A stretch of 64,000 nucleotides of DNA from Ramlibacter tataouinensis TTB310 (GTDB taxonomy: Bacteria; Pseudomonadota; Gammaproteobacteria; Burkholderiales; Burkholderiaceae_C). Shown here in pieces: positions 53,666 through 61,496 of this stretch; position 1 is the first letter of the stretch, and each line of letters begins with the position of its first letter. Both the position numbers and the translations under genes were made by a program. The stretch covers positions 2,616,001 to 2,680,000 of the forward strand of contig NC_015677.1 in assembly GCF_000215705.1 (NCBI RefSeq), written 5' to 3'. Under the pieces are notes generated by a model, which was given only the letters and a program-made list of their open reading frames with translations, searched no databases and was not told the DNA's origin.

Positions 53666-55093
53666 ATGGACGCCCTGCTGCTGTCGCGCATCCAGTTCGC
53701 GGCGAACATCAGCTTCCACATCCTGTTTCCCACCATCAACATCGCCCTGTGCTGGTTCCTGGTGTACTTCCGGCTGCGGCACAGCGGCGCGACCAGCGCC
53801 GCCGACAAGCAGGCGTGGGAAGAGTCGTACTACCTGTGGACCAAGGTGTTCGCGCTCAGCTTCGCGCTGGGCGTGGTGTCAGGCATCACCATGAGCTTCC
53901 AGTTCGGCACCAACTGGCCGGGCTACATGGAAAGGGCCGGCAACATCGCCGGGCCGCTGCTGGGTTACGAGGTGCTCACGGCCTTCTTCCTGGAAGCCAC
54001 CTTCCTGGGGATCATGCTGTTCGGCCGCGGCCGGGTGTCGGACCGGGTGCACCTGTTCGCCACGCTGATGGTGGCCCTGGGCACCACCTTGTCGGCCTTC
54101 TGGATCCTGAGCCTGAACTCCTGGATGCAGACGCCGGCCGGCTACAAGGTCATCGACGGCGTGATGCACGCCGAGAGCTGGTGGGCCATCGTCTTCAACC
54201 CCTCCTTCCCCTACCGGCTCACGCACAAGCTGCTGGCCTCGACCTTGACCGCGGCCTTCCTGATCGCCGGCCTGTCGGCCTGGCAGATCCTGCGCAAGAC
54301 CGACAACGCCGGCACCCACAAGGCCTTGCGTGCCGGCGTGATCGCGGCGGCCGTGGCCATCCCGCTGCAGATGCTGGCCGGCGACATGCACGGGCTGAAC
54401 ACGCTGGAGCACCAGCCGGCCAAGATCGCAGCGATCGAGGGCCTGTGGGAAACCGAGAAGAGCGCCGGCCTGACGCTGTTCGGCCTGCCCAACGAGAAGG
54501 AAGGCGTCACGCATTACGCCGTCAAGATCCCCAAGCTCGCCAGCCTGATCCTGGCGCACGACATCAACGCCGAGCTCAAGGGGCTGGACCAGTTCCCCGG
54601 CGAGCACCCGCCAGTGGCACCGGTGTTCTGGAGCTTCCGCGTGATGGTGGGGATGGGCGTGCTGATGCTAGGGGTGTCCTGGTGGGCGGCCTTCACCCTG
54701 TGGCGGCGGCGCCGGCAGGCGCGGCGGGAACAGCCCGCCGAGCAGGGTCGGCCCTCGGCGCCCGTCAAGACGGTGCCCTTCTCGCGCTGGCAGCTGCGCC
54801 TGCTGGCCGGCATGACCTTCTCCGGCTGGGTGGCCACGCTGGCCGGCTGGTACGTCACCGAGATCGGCCGACAGCCCTACATCGTCTACGGCCTGCTGCG
54901 CACCGCGGACGTGGTCGCGCCGCATGCGCCCGGCATGGTGCTGGCCACCCTGATCGGCTACCTGGCGGTGTACGCCTTCCTGCTGGTGGCCTATATCCTG
55001 GTCCTGATGTACATGGCCCAGCACCCGGCCATGCCCACGCCGGAGGCGCCGCAGGCGCCCAAGGCTGCCGAGCCCGTCGGCGGCCCGGCCTGA
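53666..55093 (+). CDS. cydA: Cytochrome bd-type ubiquinol oxidase subunit I
   Basis: 475-aa integral membrane subunit carrying hemes b558, b595 and d. The first His ligand is H18 (ANISFHILFPTINI). The His in FPYRLTHKLLAS and GDMHGLNTLEHQPAKIAAIEG mark the quinol site. GWYVTEIGRQPYIVYGLLRTADVV ends the core. The short length agrees with a short Q-loop, the cyanide-insensitive (CioA) type rather than E. coli CydA of 522 aa. It oxidises quinol and reduces O2 under low oxygen or stress. AAGGAG lies before the ATG. Confidence 0.93.
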   Translation: MDALLLSRIQFAANISFHILFPTINIALCWFLVYFRLRHSGATSAADKQAWEESYYLWTKVFALSFALGVVSGITMSFQFGTNWPGYMERAGNIAGPLLGYEVLTAFFLEATFLGIMLFGRGRVSDRVHLFATLMVALGTTLSAFWILSLNSWMQTPAGYKVIDGVMHAESWWAIVFNPSFPYRLTHKLLASTLTAAFLIAGLSAWQILRKTDNAGTHKALRAGVIAAAVAIPLQMLAGDMHGLNTLEHQPAKIAAIEGLWETEKSAGLTLFGLPNEKEGVTHYAVKIPKLASLILAHDINAELKGLDQFPGEHPPVAPVFWSFRVMVGMGVLMLGVSWWAAFTLWRRRRQARREQPAEQGRPSAPVKTVPFSRWQLRLLAGMTFSGWVATLAGWYVTEIGRQPYIVYGLLRTADVVAPHAPGMVLATLIGYLAVYAFLLVAYILVLMYMAQHPAMPTPEAPQAPKAAEPVGGPA

Positions 55094-55112
55094 CACGCGA
55101 GGAGCATCCGAG

Positions 55113-56159
55113 ATGGAGATGAACTGGACCACCTTCCTGCCCCTGGTCTTCATGGCGGTGATGGGCCTGTCGCTGTTGGCCTACGTGGTGCTGGACGGCT
55201 ACGACCTGGGCGTGGGCATCCTGCTGCCTTTCGCCACCGACGACGAGAAGGACGTCATGGTCTCCAGCATCGGCCCGTTCTGGGACGCCAACGAGACCTG
55301 GCTGGTGCTGGGCATCGGCGTGCTGCTGGTGGCCTTCCCCAAGGCGCACGGGCTGGTGCTGACGGCGCTGTACCTGCCGGTGGCCGTGATGCTGATCGGC
55401 CTGATCCTGCGCGGCGTCTCCTTCGATTTCCGGGTCAAGGCCCGGGCCGCGCGCAAGGGCATGTGGAACGCCTTCTTCGCCCTGGGCTCGCTGATGGCGG
55501 CCATGGCCCAGGGCTGGATGCTGGGCGCCTGGCTCACCGGCTTCGACACCGGCCGCTGGTCGCTGCTGTTCGCCGCCGGCATCGCCCTGACCCTGCCCAC
55601 GGCCTACGCCATGCTGGGCGCGGGCTGGCTGATCATGAAGACCGGGGACGAGCTGCAACGAAAGGCGGTGGCGTGGGCCCGCAAGGTGCTCTGGCCCATG
55701 GGCGTGGCGCTGGTGGGCATCTCGCTGGCCACGCCGCTGGTGAGCAGCACGGTGTTCGACAAGTGGTTCGCCATGCCGCAGTTCCTGGGCCTGCTGCCTA
55801 TACCCGTGGCCTGCGCAGCGGCCTTCTTCGCCGCTTTCCACGTGATCGGCAAACCCCAGGTGGTGGCGGCCGGCTACGGCTGGGTGGTGTTCGCCAGCAC
55901 GGTGCTGATCTTCGTCCTGGCCTTCCTGGGCCTGGCGTACAGCATCTACCCCTACATCGTGATCGACAAGCTCACCGTGTGGCAGGCGGCCAGCGCGCAC
56001 GAGTCGCTGGTGGTGATCTTCGTCGGCGTTGCCGTCACGCTGCCGGCCATCATCGCCTACACCATCTTCATGTACCGGGTGTTCTGGGGTCGCGCCACGC
56101 CGCTGAGTTACATGGGGCCGGCGCAGAAAACGCCGCTGGTGGGTGGCAAGGAGTACTAG
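55113..56159 (+). CDS. cydB: Cytochrome bd-type ubiquinol oxidase subunit II
   Basis: 348-aa partner subunit with about eight membrane segments. Recognisable are YVVLDGYDLGVGILLPFATDDEKDVMVSSIGPFWDANETWLVLG and the LILRGVSFDFRVKA block. It starts at ATG 55113 with GAGGAG 8 nt upstream. It follows cydA by 19 nt. I looked for a small cydX-like gene after it and found none before the repeat region. The oxidase subunits are intact. Confidence 0.93.
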   Translation: MEMNWTTFLPLVFMAVMGLSLLAYVVLDGYDLGVGILLPFATDDEKDVMVSSIGPFWDANETWLVLGIGVLLVAFPKAHGLVLTALYLPVAVMLIGLILRGVSFDFRVKARAARKGMWNAFFALGSLMAAMAQGWMLGAWLTGFDTGRWSLLFAAGIALTLPTAYAMLGAGWLIMKTGDELQRKAVAWARKVLWPMGVALVGISLATPLVSSTVFDKWFAMPQFLGLLPIPVACAAAFFAAFHVIGKPQVVAAGYGWVVFASTVLIFVLAFLGLAYSIYPYIVIDKLTVWQAASAHESLVVIFVGVAVTLPAIIAYTIFMYRVFWGRATPLSYMGPAQKTPLVGGKEY

Positions 56160-56225
56160 CAGGCCCGCCGCCCTCAACTGGCGTTGCCTGGCATCAAAGG
56201 CGGCCAGCACAGGTACCGCCGCGCA

Positions 56226-56472
56226 GGGCGCCAGGCGCTCCCCGCCAGGGGCTCATACTGTGTCGGTGCGTGCTGGCGCACGCACTTCGCTGCGCTGTAC
56301 CGGGCCTGGGCTTGCACCGCATAACTCACTACGCGCCTTGAAGGGCGCTCCGTTCAGACAGATGCGGTGGGCATGAGGACGAAGCACGCCGCACTGGCGG
56401 CGTGCACAAGCCCAGGCCCAGTCCATCGCAGCCGCCCCAGAAATCGCCCCCGCCGGGGAGCGCCTGGCGCCC
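56226..56472 (+). repeat. Structured inverted repeat element, copy A (247 nt)
   Basis: Ends are perfect 19-bp inverted repeats, GGGCGCCAGGCGCTCCCCG at 56226-56244 and its complement at 56454-56472. Inside are a 13-bp helix (56302-56314 with 56407-56419) and two local hairpins: GTGCGTGC/GCACGCAC (56266-56285) and GCACGCCG/CGGCGTGC (56384-56405). Unpaired blocks GGGGCTCATACTGTG, GCATAACTCACT, GTTCAGACAGATGC and GCCGCCCCAGAAATCGCCCC are shared with copy B in reverse. No coding frame looks real. Confidence 0.85.
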
Positions 56473-56516
56473 AGAGACCAGGTTGGCGCGCTGCGGTTTT
56501 GAGAAGTAACGCCTCA

Positions 56517-56762
56517 GCGCGGCAGGCGGTGCCCGGCCGGGGCGATTTCTGGGGCGGCGGGACGGCTCTTCGGCCTGGGGCTGCGCGCCGCCGGTGCGGC
56601 GCGCCTCGTGATCTGACTCGCGGCATCTGTCTGAACGCAGCGCCCTTCGGGGCGCGCAGTGAGTTATGCCGCGGCCCCAGGCCGAAGAGAACGGCCCGCG
56701 AAGTCCGTGCGCCAGCACGGACCGCCACAGTATGAGCCCCGGCCGGGCACCGCCTGCCGCGC
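56517..56762 (-). repeat. Structured inverted repeat element, copy B (246 nt, opposite orientation)
   Basis: Perfect 27-bp terminal inverted repeats at 56517-56543 and 56736-56762. Inner 16-bp helix CTCTTCGGCCTGGGGC (56566-56581) with its complement at 56674-56689. Hairpins GTCCGTGC/GCACGGAC (56703-56722) and GCGCGCCG/CGGCGCGC (56583-56604). Read on the minus strand it aligns with copy A along its whole length. Helix sequences differ between copies while pairing is kept, and unpaired blocks are identical. Copies are 44 nt apart. Confidence 0.85.
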
Positions 56763-56810
56763 CGCGCGGACCTATGCCTTGCCTACTGCGCTAGAAAAAG
56801 AGGAAGCAGG

Positions 56811-57770
56811 TCAGAGCAAACGCGCCTTCGTCTCTCGGTACTCGCGCGCCAGCCGGGCCACCAGCTCGGCGGTGCTGGTCACCCCCGTCACGGCGCCTAT
56901 GCCCTGGCCGCAGCCCCAGATGTCCTTCCAGGCCTTGGACTTGCTGCCCTCGCCGCCGCCGAAGTTCATCTTGGTCGGATCGCTCTCGGGCAGGTTGTCC
57001 GGGTCCAGGCCGGCCGCGCGGATGGACGGCTTGAGGTAGTTGCCGTGCACGCCGGTGAACAGGTTGGAGTAGACGATGTCGTCGCTGCTGCCGTCGACGA
57101 TGGCCTGCTTGTAGGCGTCCGAGGCGCGGGCCTCGTGCGTGGCGATGAAGGCCGAGCCTATGTAGGCGAAATCGGCGCCCATGGCCTGCGCCGCCAGCAC
57201 CGCGCCGCCGGTGGCGATGGCGCCGGACAGCGCCACCGGTCCGTCGAACCACTGGCGGATCTCTTGGACCAGGGCGAACGGGCTCTTGACGCCCGCGTGG
57301 CCCCCGGCGCCGGCCGCCACCGCGACCAGCCCGTCGGCGCCCTTCTCGATCGCCTTGCGCGCGAACGTGTTGTTGATGATGTCGTGCAGCACCACGCCGC
57401 CGTAGCCGTGGATCGCGTCGTTCACGTCGGTGCGCGCGCCCAGGCTGGTGATGATCACCGGCACTTTCCACTTCACCGCCATCTCCATGTCGTGCTCGAG
57501 CCGGTCATTGCTCTTGTGCACGATCTGGTTGATGGCGAACGGAGCCGCGGGCCGCTCCGGGTGGGCGCGGTCGTGGGCCGCCAGCGCCTCCGTGATCTCG
57601 TGCAGCCACTCGTCCAGCTGCGAGGCCGGCCGCGCGTTGAGCGCCGGCATGGCGCCGACGATGCCAGCCTTGCACTGCTCGATCACCAGCTTGGGGTTGC
57701 TGATGATGAACAGCGGCGAGCCGATGATGGGCAGCGGCAGGTTCTGCAGCGTCGCGGGCAGCTTGGACAT
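56811..57770 (-). CDS. Nitronate monooxygenase
   Basis: 319-aa FMN-dependent nitronate monooxygenase / 2-nitropropane dioxygenase-like TIM barrel. Visible are GSPLFIISNPKLVIEQCKAGIVGAMPALNARP, VAAGAGGHAG (phosphate-binding loop), ALSGAIATGGAVLAAQAMGADFAYIGSAFIATHEA and GCGQGIGAVTGV. It oxidises alkyl nitronates, though many homologues serve other acyl or enone oxidations. It starts 8 nt after the acyl-CoA dehydrogenase stop and ends the etf operon next to the repeat region. Confidence 0.88.
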   Translation of the reverse strand: MSKLPATLQNLPLPIIGSPLFIISNPKLVIEQCKAGIVGAMPALNARPASQLDEWLHEITEALAAHDRAHPERPAAPFAINQIVHKSNDRLEHDMEMAVKWKVPVIITSLGARTDVNDAIHGYGGVVLHDIINNTFARKAIEKGADGLVAVAAGAGGHAGVKSPFALVQEIRQWFDGPVALSGAIATGGAVLAAQAMGADFAYIGSAFIATHEARASDAYKQAIVDGSSDDIVYSNLFTGVHGNYLKPSIRAAGLDPDNLPESDPTKMNFGGGEGSKSKAWKDIWGCGQGIGAVTGVTSTAELVARLAREYRETKARLL

Positions 57771-57778
57771 GGTGGTCC

Positions 57779-59569
57779 TCAAAACGCTTCCAGCGCCATC
57801 GCCGTCACGCTGTCGGCGCCTTCGACGATGCTGTCGCGGATGCCGGGCGCCTTGGCCAGGATGTGGTCGGCGTAGAAGCGGGCGGTCGCCACCTTGGCCT
57901 TCATGAAGTCCAAGTCCTCGCCCTGCCCGGCCAGCTGCTCGGCCGCCAGCAGCGAGCGCGCCAGCTGCCAGCCGGCCACCAGGTTGCCGGCCAGCATCAG
58001 GTAGGGCACCGAACCGGCGAACACCGCGTTGGGCGCGGCCTTGGTCTGGCCGGCCACGAAGTCCACCACGTCCAGGAAGGCCCGACGCGCGGCCGCCAGG
58101 CGCTTGTGCACCGCCTTGGCGGCCACGCTGCCCTGCCGGGCCAGCTCGCCTTCGGTCTTCTCGATCTGCGCAGCGATGGCGCGTGCAGTCTGGCCACCGT
58201 CGCGCGCGGTCTTGCGGCCCACCAGGTCGTTGGCCTGGATCGCGGTCGTGCCTTCGTAGATGGTCAGGATCTTGGCGTCGCGGTAGTACTGCGCGGCGCC
58301 GGTCTCCTCGATGAAACCCATGCCGCCGTGCACCTGCACGCCCAGCGAGGTGACTTCCAGGCTCATCTCGGTGCTGTAGCCCTTGACCAGGGGCACCATG
58401 AACTCGTAGAAGGCCTGGTTCTGTTTGCGCACCTCGCCGTCGGGGTGGTGGTGGGCCGCGTCGTAGGCGGCCGCCGCCACCGCCGCCATGGCGCGGCAGC
58501 CCTCGGTGTAGGCGCGCATGGTCATCAGCATGCGCTTGACGTCGGGGTGGTGGATGATGGGCGCGCTGCCGGCCAGGGAGCCGTCCACCGGCCGCGACTG
58601 CACCCGCTCGCGCGCATAGGCCACGGCCTTCTGGTAGGCCCGCTCGGCCACCGCGATGCCCTGCACGCCCACCGCGTAGCGGGCCGCGTTCATCATGATG
58701 AACATGTACTCCAGGCCGCGGTTCTCCTGGCCCACCAGGTAGCCGACAGCGCCGCCCTTGTCGCCGTACTGCAGGACCGCCGTCGGCGAGGCCTTGATGC
58801 CCAGCTTGTGCTCGATGCTCACGCAATGCACGTCGTTGCGCGCGCCCAGCGAGCCGTCCTTGTCCACCATGAACTTGGGCACCACGAACAGGCTGATGCC
58901 CTTGACGCCCTCGGGCGCGCCCTGCACCCGCGCCAGCACCAGGTGGACGATGTTGTCCGCCATGTCGTGCTCGCCGTAGGTGATGTAGATCTTGGTGCCG
59001 AAGATTCTGTAGGCGCCGTCCGGCCGGGGCTCGGCGCGGGTGCGCACCAGCGCCAGGTCGCTGCCGGCCTGCGGCTCGGTCAGGTTCATGGTGCCGGTCC
59101 ACTCGCCGCTGACCAGCCTGTGCAGGTAGGTGGCCTTGAGCTCGTCCGAGCCGGCCGTCAGCAGCGCCTCGATCGCGCCGTCGGTCAGCAGCGGGCACAG
59201 CGCGAAGCTGAGGTTGGCCGAGTTCAGCATCTCGCCGCAGGCCGCGCCTATGGTCTTGGGCAGGCCCTGGCCGCCGAACTCGGTGGGATGCTGCAGCCCC
59301 TGCCAGCCGCCCTCGGCGTACTGGCGGTAAGCCTCCCTGAAGCCGGGCGTGGTGAGGACCTCGCCACCGCGTAGGCGCGAGGGCTGCTGGTCGCCGGTCC
59401 AGTTCAAGGGCGCGACCACCTCCTCGTTGAACCTGGCGCACTCCTCCAGCACGGCCTGGGCCGTGTCGAAGCCCGCTTCCTCGAAGCCGGGGATCCTGGC
59501 GATCTGGTCGATGCCCGCCAGGTGACGGATGTCGAACAGCATGTCTTTGACGGGAGCTCGATAGGTCAT
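57779..59569 (-). CDS. Acyl-CoA dehydrogenase (C-terminal-extended, DmdC-like class)
   Basis: 596-aa flavoprotein that oxidises an acyl-CoA to 2,3-enoyl-CoA and passes electrons to ETF. It has the core domain plus the N-terminal extension (LFDIRHLAGIDQIARIPGF) and the C-terminal domain found in the larger AcdA/DmdC class. FAD-binding GTMNLTEPQAGSDLALVRTRAEP and FGTKIYITYGEHDM are present, and the catalytic Glu in ILTIYEGTTAIQANDLVGRK lies near residue 439. Which acyl chain it uses is not evident. It is directly downstream of etfBA. Confidence 0.9.
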   Translation of the reverse strand: MTYRAPVKDMLFDIRHLAGIDQIARIPGFEEAGFDTAQAVLEECARFNEEVVAPLNWTGDQQPSRLRGGEVLTTPGFREAYRQYAEGGWQGLQHPTEFGGQGLPKTIGAACGEMLNSANLSFALCPLLTDGAIEALLTAGSDELKATYLHRLVSGEWTGTMNLTEPQAGSDLALVRTRAEPRPDGAYRIFGTKIYITYGEHDMADNIVHLVLARVQGAPEGVKGISLFVVPKFMVDKDGSLGARNDVHCVSIEHKLGIKASPTAVLQYGDKGGAVGYLVGQENRGLEYMFIMMNAARYAVGVQGIAVAERAYQKAVAYARERVQSRPVDGSLAGSAPIIHHPDVKRMLMTMRAYTEGCRAMAAVAAAAYDAAHHHPDGEVRKQNQAFYEFMVPLVKGYSTEMSLEVTSLGVQVHGGMGFIEETGAAQYYRDAKILTIYEGTTAIQANDLVGRKTARDGGQTARAIAAQIEKTEGELARQGSVAAKAVHKRLAAARRAFLDVVDFVAGQTKAAPNAVFAGSVPYLMLAGNLVAGWQLARSLLAAEQLAGQGEDLDFMKAKVATARFYADHILAKAPGIRDSIVEGADSVTAMALEAF

Positions 59570-59585
59570 GGCGTGTCTCCGTTTT

Positions 59586-59611
59586 GCTCCTTCCCCGCTG
59601 GGGGAGGGAGC
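59586..59611. other. Intergenic hairpin between etfA and the acyl-CoA dehydrogenase
   Basis: GCTCCTTCCCC (59586-59596) pairs with GGGGAGGGAGC (59601-59611) with one wobble and a 4-nt GCTG loop. There is no T run. It lies in the 46-nt gap of the operon and may be a repeat element or an mRNA processing/stability structure. Confidence 0.45.
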
Positions 59612-59615
59612 AGGG

Positions 59616-60548
59616 TCACAGGGCTTTCACAAGCTCGGGCACGGCCTGGAACAGGTCGGCCTCCAGCCCGTAGTCGGCCACCGAGAAGATGGGGGCTTCC
59701 GGGTCCTTGTTGATCGCCACGATCACCTTGGAATCCTTCATGCCCGCCAGGTGCTGGATGGCGCCGGAGATGCCCGCGGCCACGTACAGCTGGGGCGCCA
59801 CGATCTTGCCGGTCTGGCCGACCTGCCAGTCGTTGGGCGCGTAGCCGGCGTCCACCGCGGCTCGGCTGGCGCCCAGGGCGGCGCCCAGCTTGTCCGCCAG
59901 CGGCGTCATCACCTCGTTGAACTTCTCGGCCGAGCCCAGGGCCCGGCCACCGGAGACGATGACCTTGGCCGCCGTCAGCTCGGGCCGGTCGCTTTTGGCG
60001 ATCTCCTGGCCGACGAAGCGGCTCTTGCCGCTGTCGCCCACGGCCTGCGCCGTCTCCACCGGCGCGCTGCCGCCGGTCGCCGGCGCGGCGTCGAAGCCGG
60101 TGGTGCGCACGGTGATCACCTTGACCTTGTCCTGGCTCTGCACGGTGGCGATGGCGTTGCCGGCGTAGATGGGACGCTCGAAGGTGTCCGGGCTGTCGAC
60201 CTTGGTGATGTCGGAGACCTGGCCCACGTCCAGCTTGGCAGCCACGCGCGGGGCGGTGTTCTTGCCGCTGGCGGTGGCCGGGAACAGGATGTGGCTGTAG
60301 TTGCCCGCGATGGCCAGCACCTGGGCTGCGAGGTTCTCGGCCAGCCCGTGCGCGAACTGCGCGCCGTCGGCGTGGATCACCTTGCTCACGCCGGCGATCT
60401 GGGCCGCGGCCCGGGCGGCCGCCCCGGCGTCCTGGCCGGCCACCAGCACATGCACCTCGCCGCCACAGGCCTTGGCCGCGGTGACGGTGTTGAGCGTGGC
60501 GCCCTTGATGGAGGCGTTGTCGTGTTCAGCGATGACGAGAGCTGCCAT
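59616..60548 (-). CDS. etfA: Electron transfer flavoprotein alpha subunit
   Basis: 310 aa. It binds FAD and relays electrons from acyl-CoA dehydrogenases to ETF-quinone oxidoreductase. The C-terminal FAD signature is present: [63 protein letters not shown] and [17 protein letters not shown]. Its ATG directly abuts the etfB stop codon, so translation is coupled. Confidence 0.95.
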   Translation of the reverse strand: MAALVIAEHDNASIKGATLNTVTAAKACGGEVHVLVAGQDAGAAARAAAQIAGVSKVIHADGAQFAHGLAENLAAQVLAIAGNYSHILFPATASGKNTAPRVAAKLDVGQVSDITKVDSPDTFERPIYAGNAIATVQSQDKVKVITVRTTGFDAAPATGGSAPVETAQAVGDSGKSRFVGQEIAKSDRPELTAAKVIVSGGRALGSAEKFNEVMTPLADKLGAALGASRAAVDAGYAPNDWQVGQTGKIVAPQLYVAAGISGAIQHLAGMKDSKVIVAINKDPEAPIFSVADYGLEADLFQAVPELVKAL

Positions 60549-61298
60549 TCAGATCACCTTGGCTTCGTTCTTGAGTTTGTTGACCAGCGTCGCCACGTCC
60601 GGCACCTTGATGCCGGCCGAGCGCTTGGGCGGCTCGGTGACCTTCAGGGTCTTGAGGCGCGGCTTCACGTCCACGCCCAGGTCCTCGGGCTTGACGGTCT
60701 CCAGCGGCTTCTTCTTGGCCTTCATGATGTTGGGCAGGGTCACGTAGCGCGGCTCGTTCAGGCGCAGGTCGGTCGTGACCACGGCCGGCAGCGACACCGA
60801 CAGCGTCTCCAGGCCGCCGTCGACCTCGCGCGTCACCGTGGCCTTGCCATCGGCGACCTCGACCTTGCTGGCGAAGGTGGCCTGCGGCAGGTCGGCCAGG
60901 GCGGCCAGCATCTGGCCGGTCTGGTTGCAGTCGTCGTCGATGGCCTGCTTGCCCAGGATCACCAGGCCGGGCTGCTCCTTGTCCACCAGCGCCTTCAGGA
61001 TCTTGGCCACGGCCAGCGGCTGCAGTTCCTCCTCGGTCTGCACCAGGATGGCGCGGTCGGCGCCGATGGCCATGGCCGTGCGCAGCGTCTCCTGGCACTG
61101 GGCCGGGCCGCAGGAGACGGCGATCACCTCGGTGGCCGCGCCCTTCTCCTTCAGCCGCACCGCCTCCTCGACGGCGATCTCGTCAAAGGGGTTCATGCTC
61201 ATCTTGACGTTGGCGATGTCCACACCGGTGTTGTCCGACTTGACCCGGACCTTCACGTTGTAGTCCACCACGCGCTTGACCGGTACCAGGACCTTCAT
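60549..61298 (-). CDS. etfB: Electron transfer flavoprotein beta subunit
   Basis: 249 aa. It binds AMP and carries the recognition loop for dehydrogenases. Visible are [21 protein letters not shown] at the start, [31 protein letters not shown], and the beta-subunit signature [19 protein letters not shown]. It heads the operon etfB-etfA-acyl-CoA dehydrogenase-nitronate monooxygenase. A LiuR-like palindrome lies 38 nt upstream. Confidence 0.95.
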   Translation of the reverse strand: MKVLVPVKRVVDYNVKVRVKSDNTGVDIANVKMSMNPFDEIAVEEAVRLKEKGAATEVIAVSCGPAQCQETLRTAMAIGADRAILVQTEEELQPLAVAKILKALVDKEQPGLVILGKQAIDDDCNQTGQMLAALADLPQATFASKVEVADGKATVTREVDGGLETLSVSLPAVVTTDLRLNEPRYVTLPNIMKAKKKPLETVKPEDLGVDVKPRLKTLKVTEPPKRSAGIKVPDVATLVNKLKNEAKVI

Positions 61299-61335
61299 GC
61301 TGGGCGCTCCTAAAGAATGCGAATAAGGGTGGGAA

Positions 61336-61351
61336 TTGACGTTTACGTAAA
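61336..61351. promoter_or_regulatory. LiuR-like operator upstream of etfB
   Basis: TTGACGT (61336-61342), TT, ACGTAAA (61345-61351) form an inverted repeat with one mismatch between arms. It shares half-site and 2-nt spacing with the site at 1273, before the SDR gene. Confidence 0.6.
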
Positions 61352-61372
61352 CTGGAATTCTATGCGTCGGCC

Positions 61373-61406
61373 GCGGGGCGGCCGCCGGCAGCGCCGGGCG
61401 CCCCGC
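61373..61406. other. GC-rich hairpin in the etfB upstream region
   Basis: GCGGGGCG (61373-61380) and CGCCCCGC (61399-61406) are perfect 8-bp arms, and the 18-nt interior can pair further (GCCGGC/GCCGG). On the plus strand AAAAAAA follows 13 nt later. It might shield the etfB promoter from transcription arriving from the mechanosensitive-channel gene. Confidence 0.35.
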
Positions 61407-61425
61407 AGGGAGCTCGGCAAAAAAA

Positions 61426-61444
61426 GAACGACCGTTCGATTATA
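61426..61444 (-). promoter_or_regulatory. Palindrome next to a leftward -10 element
   Basis: GAACG (61426-61430) and CGTTC (61433-61437) form a perfect 12-bp palindrome of the kind bound by TetR-type repressors. On the minus strand TATAAT (61444-61439) lies immediately upstream of it. No good -35 is visible. It may be a promoter and operator for the etf operon, with a leader of about 130 nt. Confidence 0.35.
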
Positions 61445-61496
61445 GGAACCGGCGGACCCGGACCGCGTCCGGCACGCGACATTTCGCCGCTGCAAC

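Noticed and set aside
56367..56735. Small open frames inside the inverted repeat region
   Set aside because: They exist on both strands because the DNA is a GC-rich palindrome. Differences between copies A and B follow base pairing, not codons.
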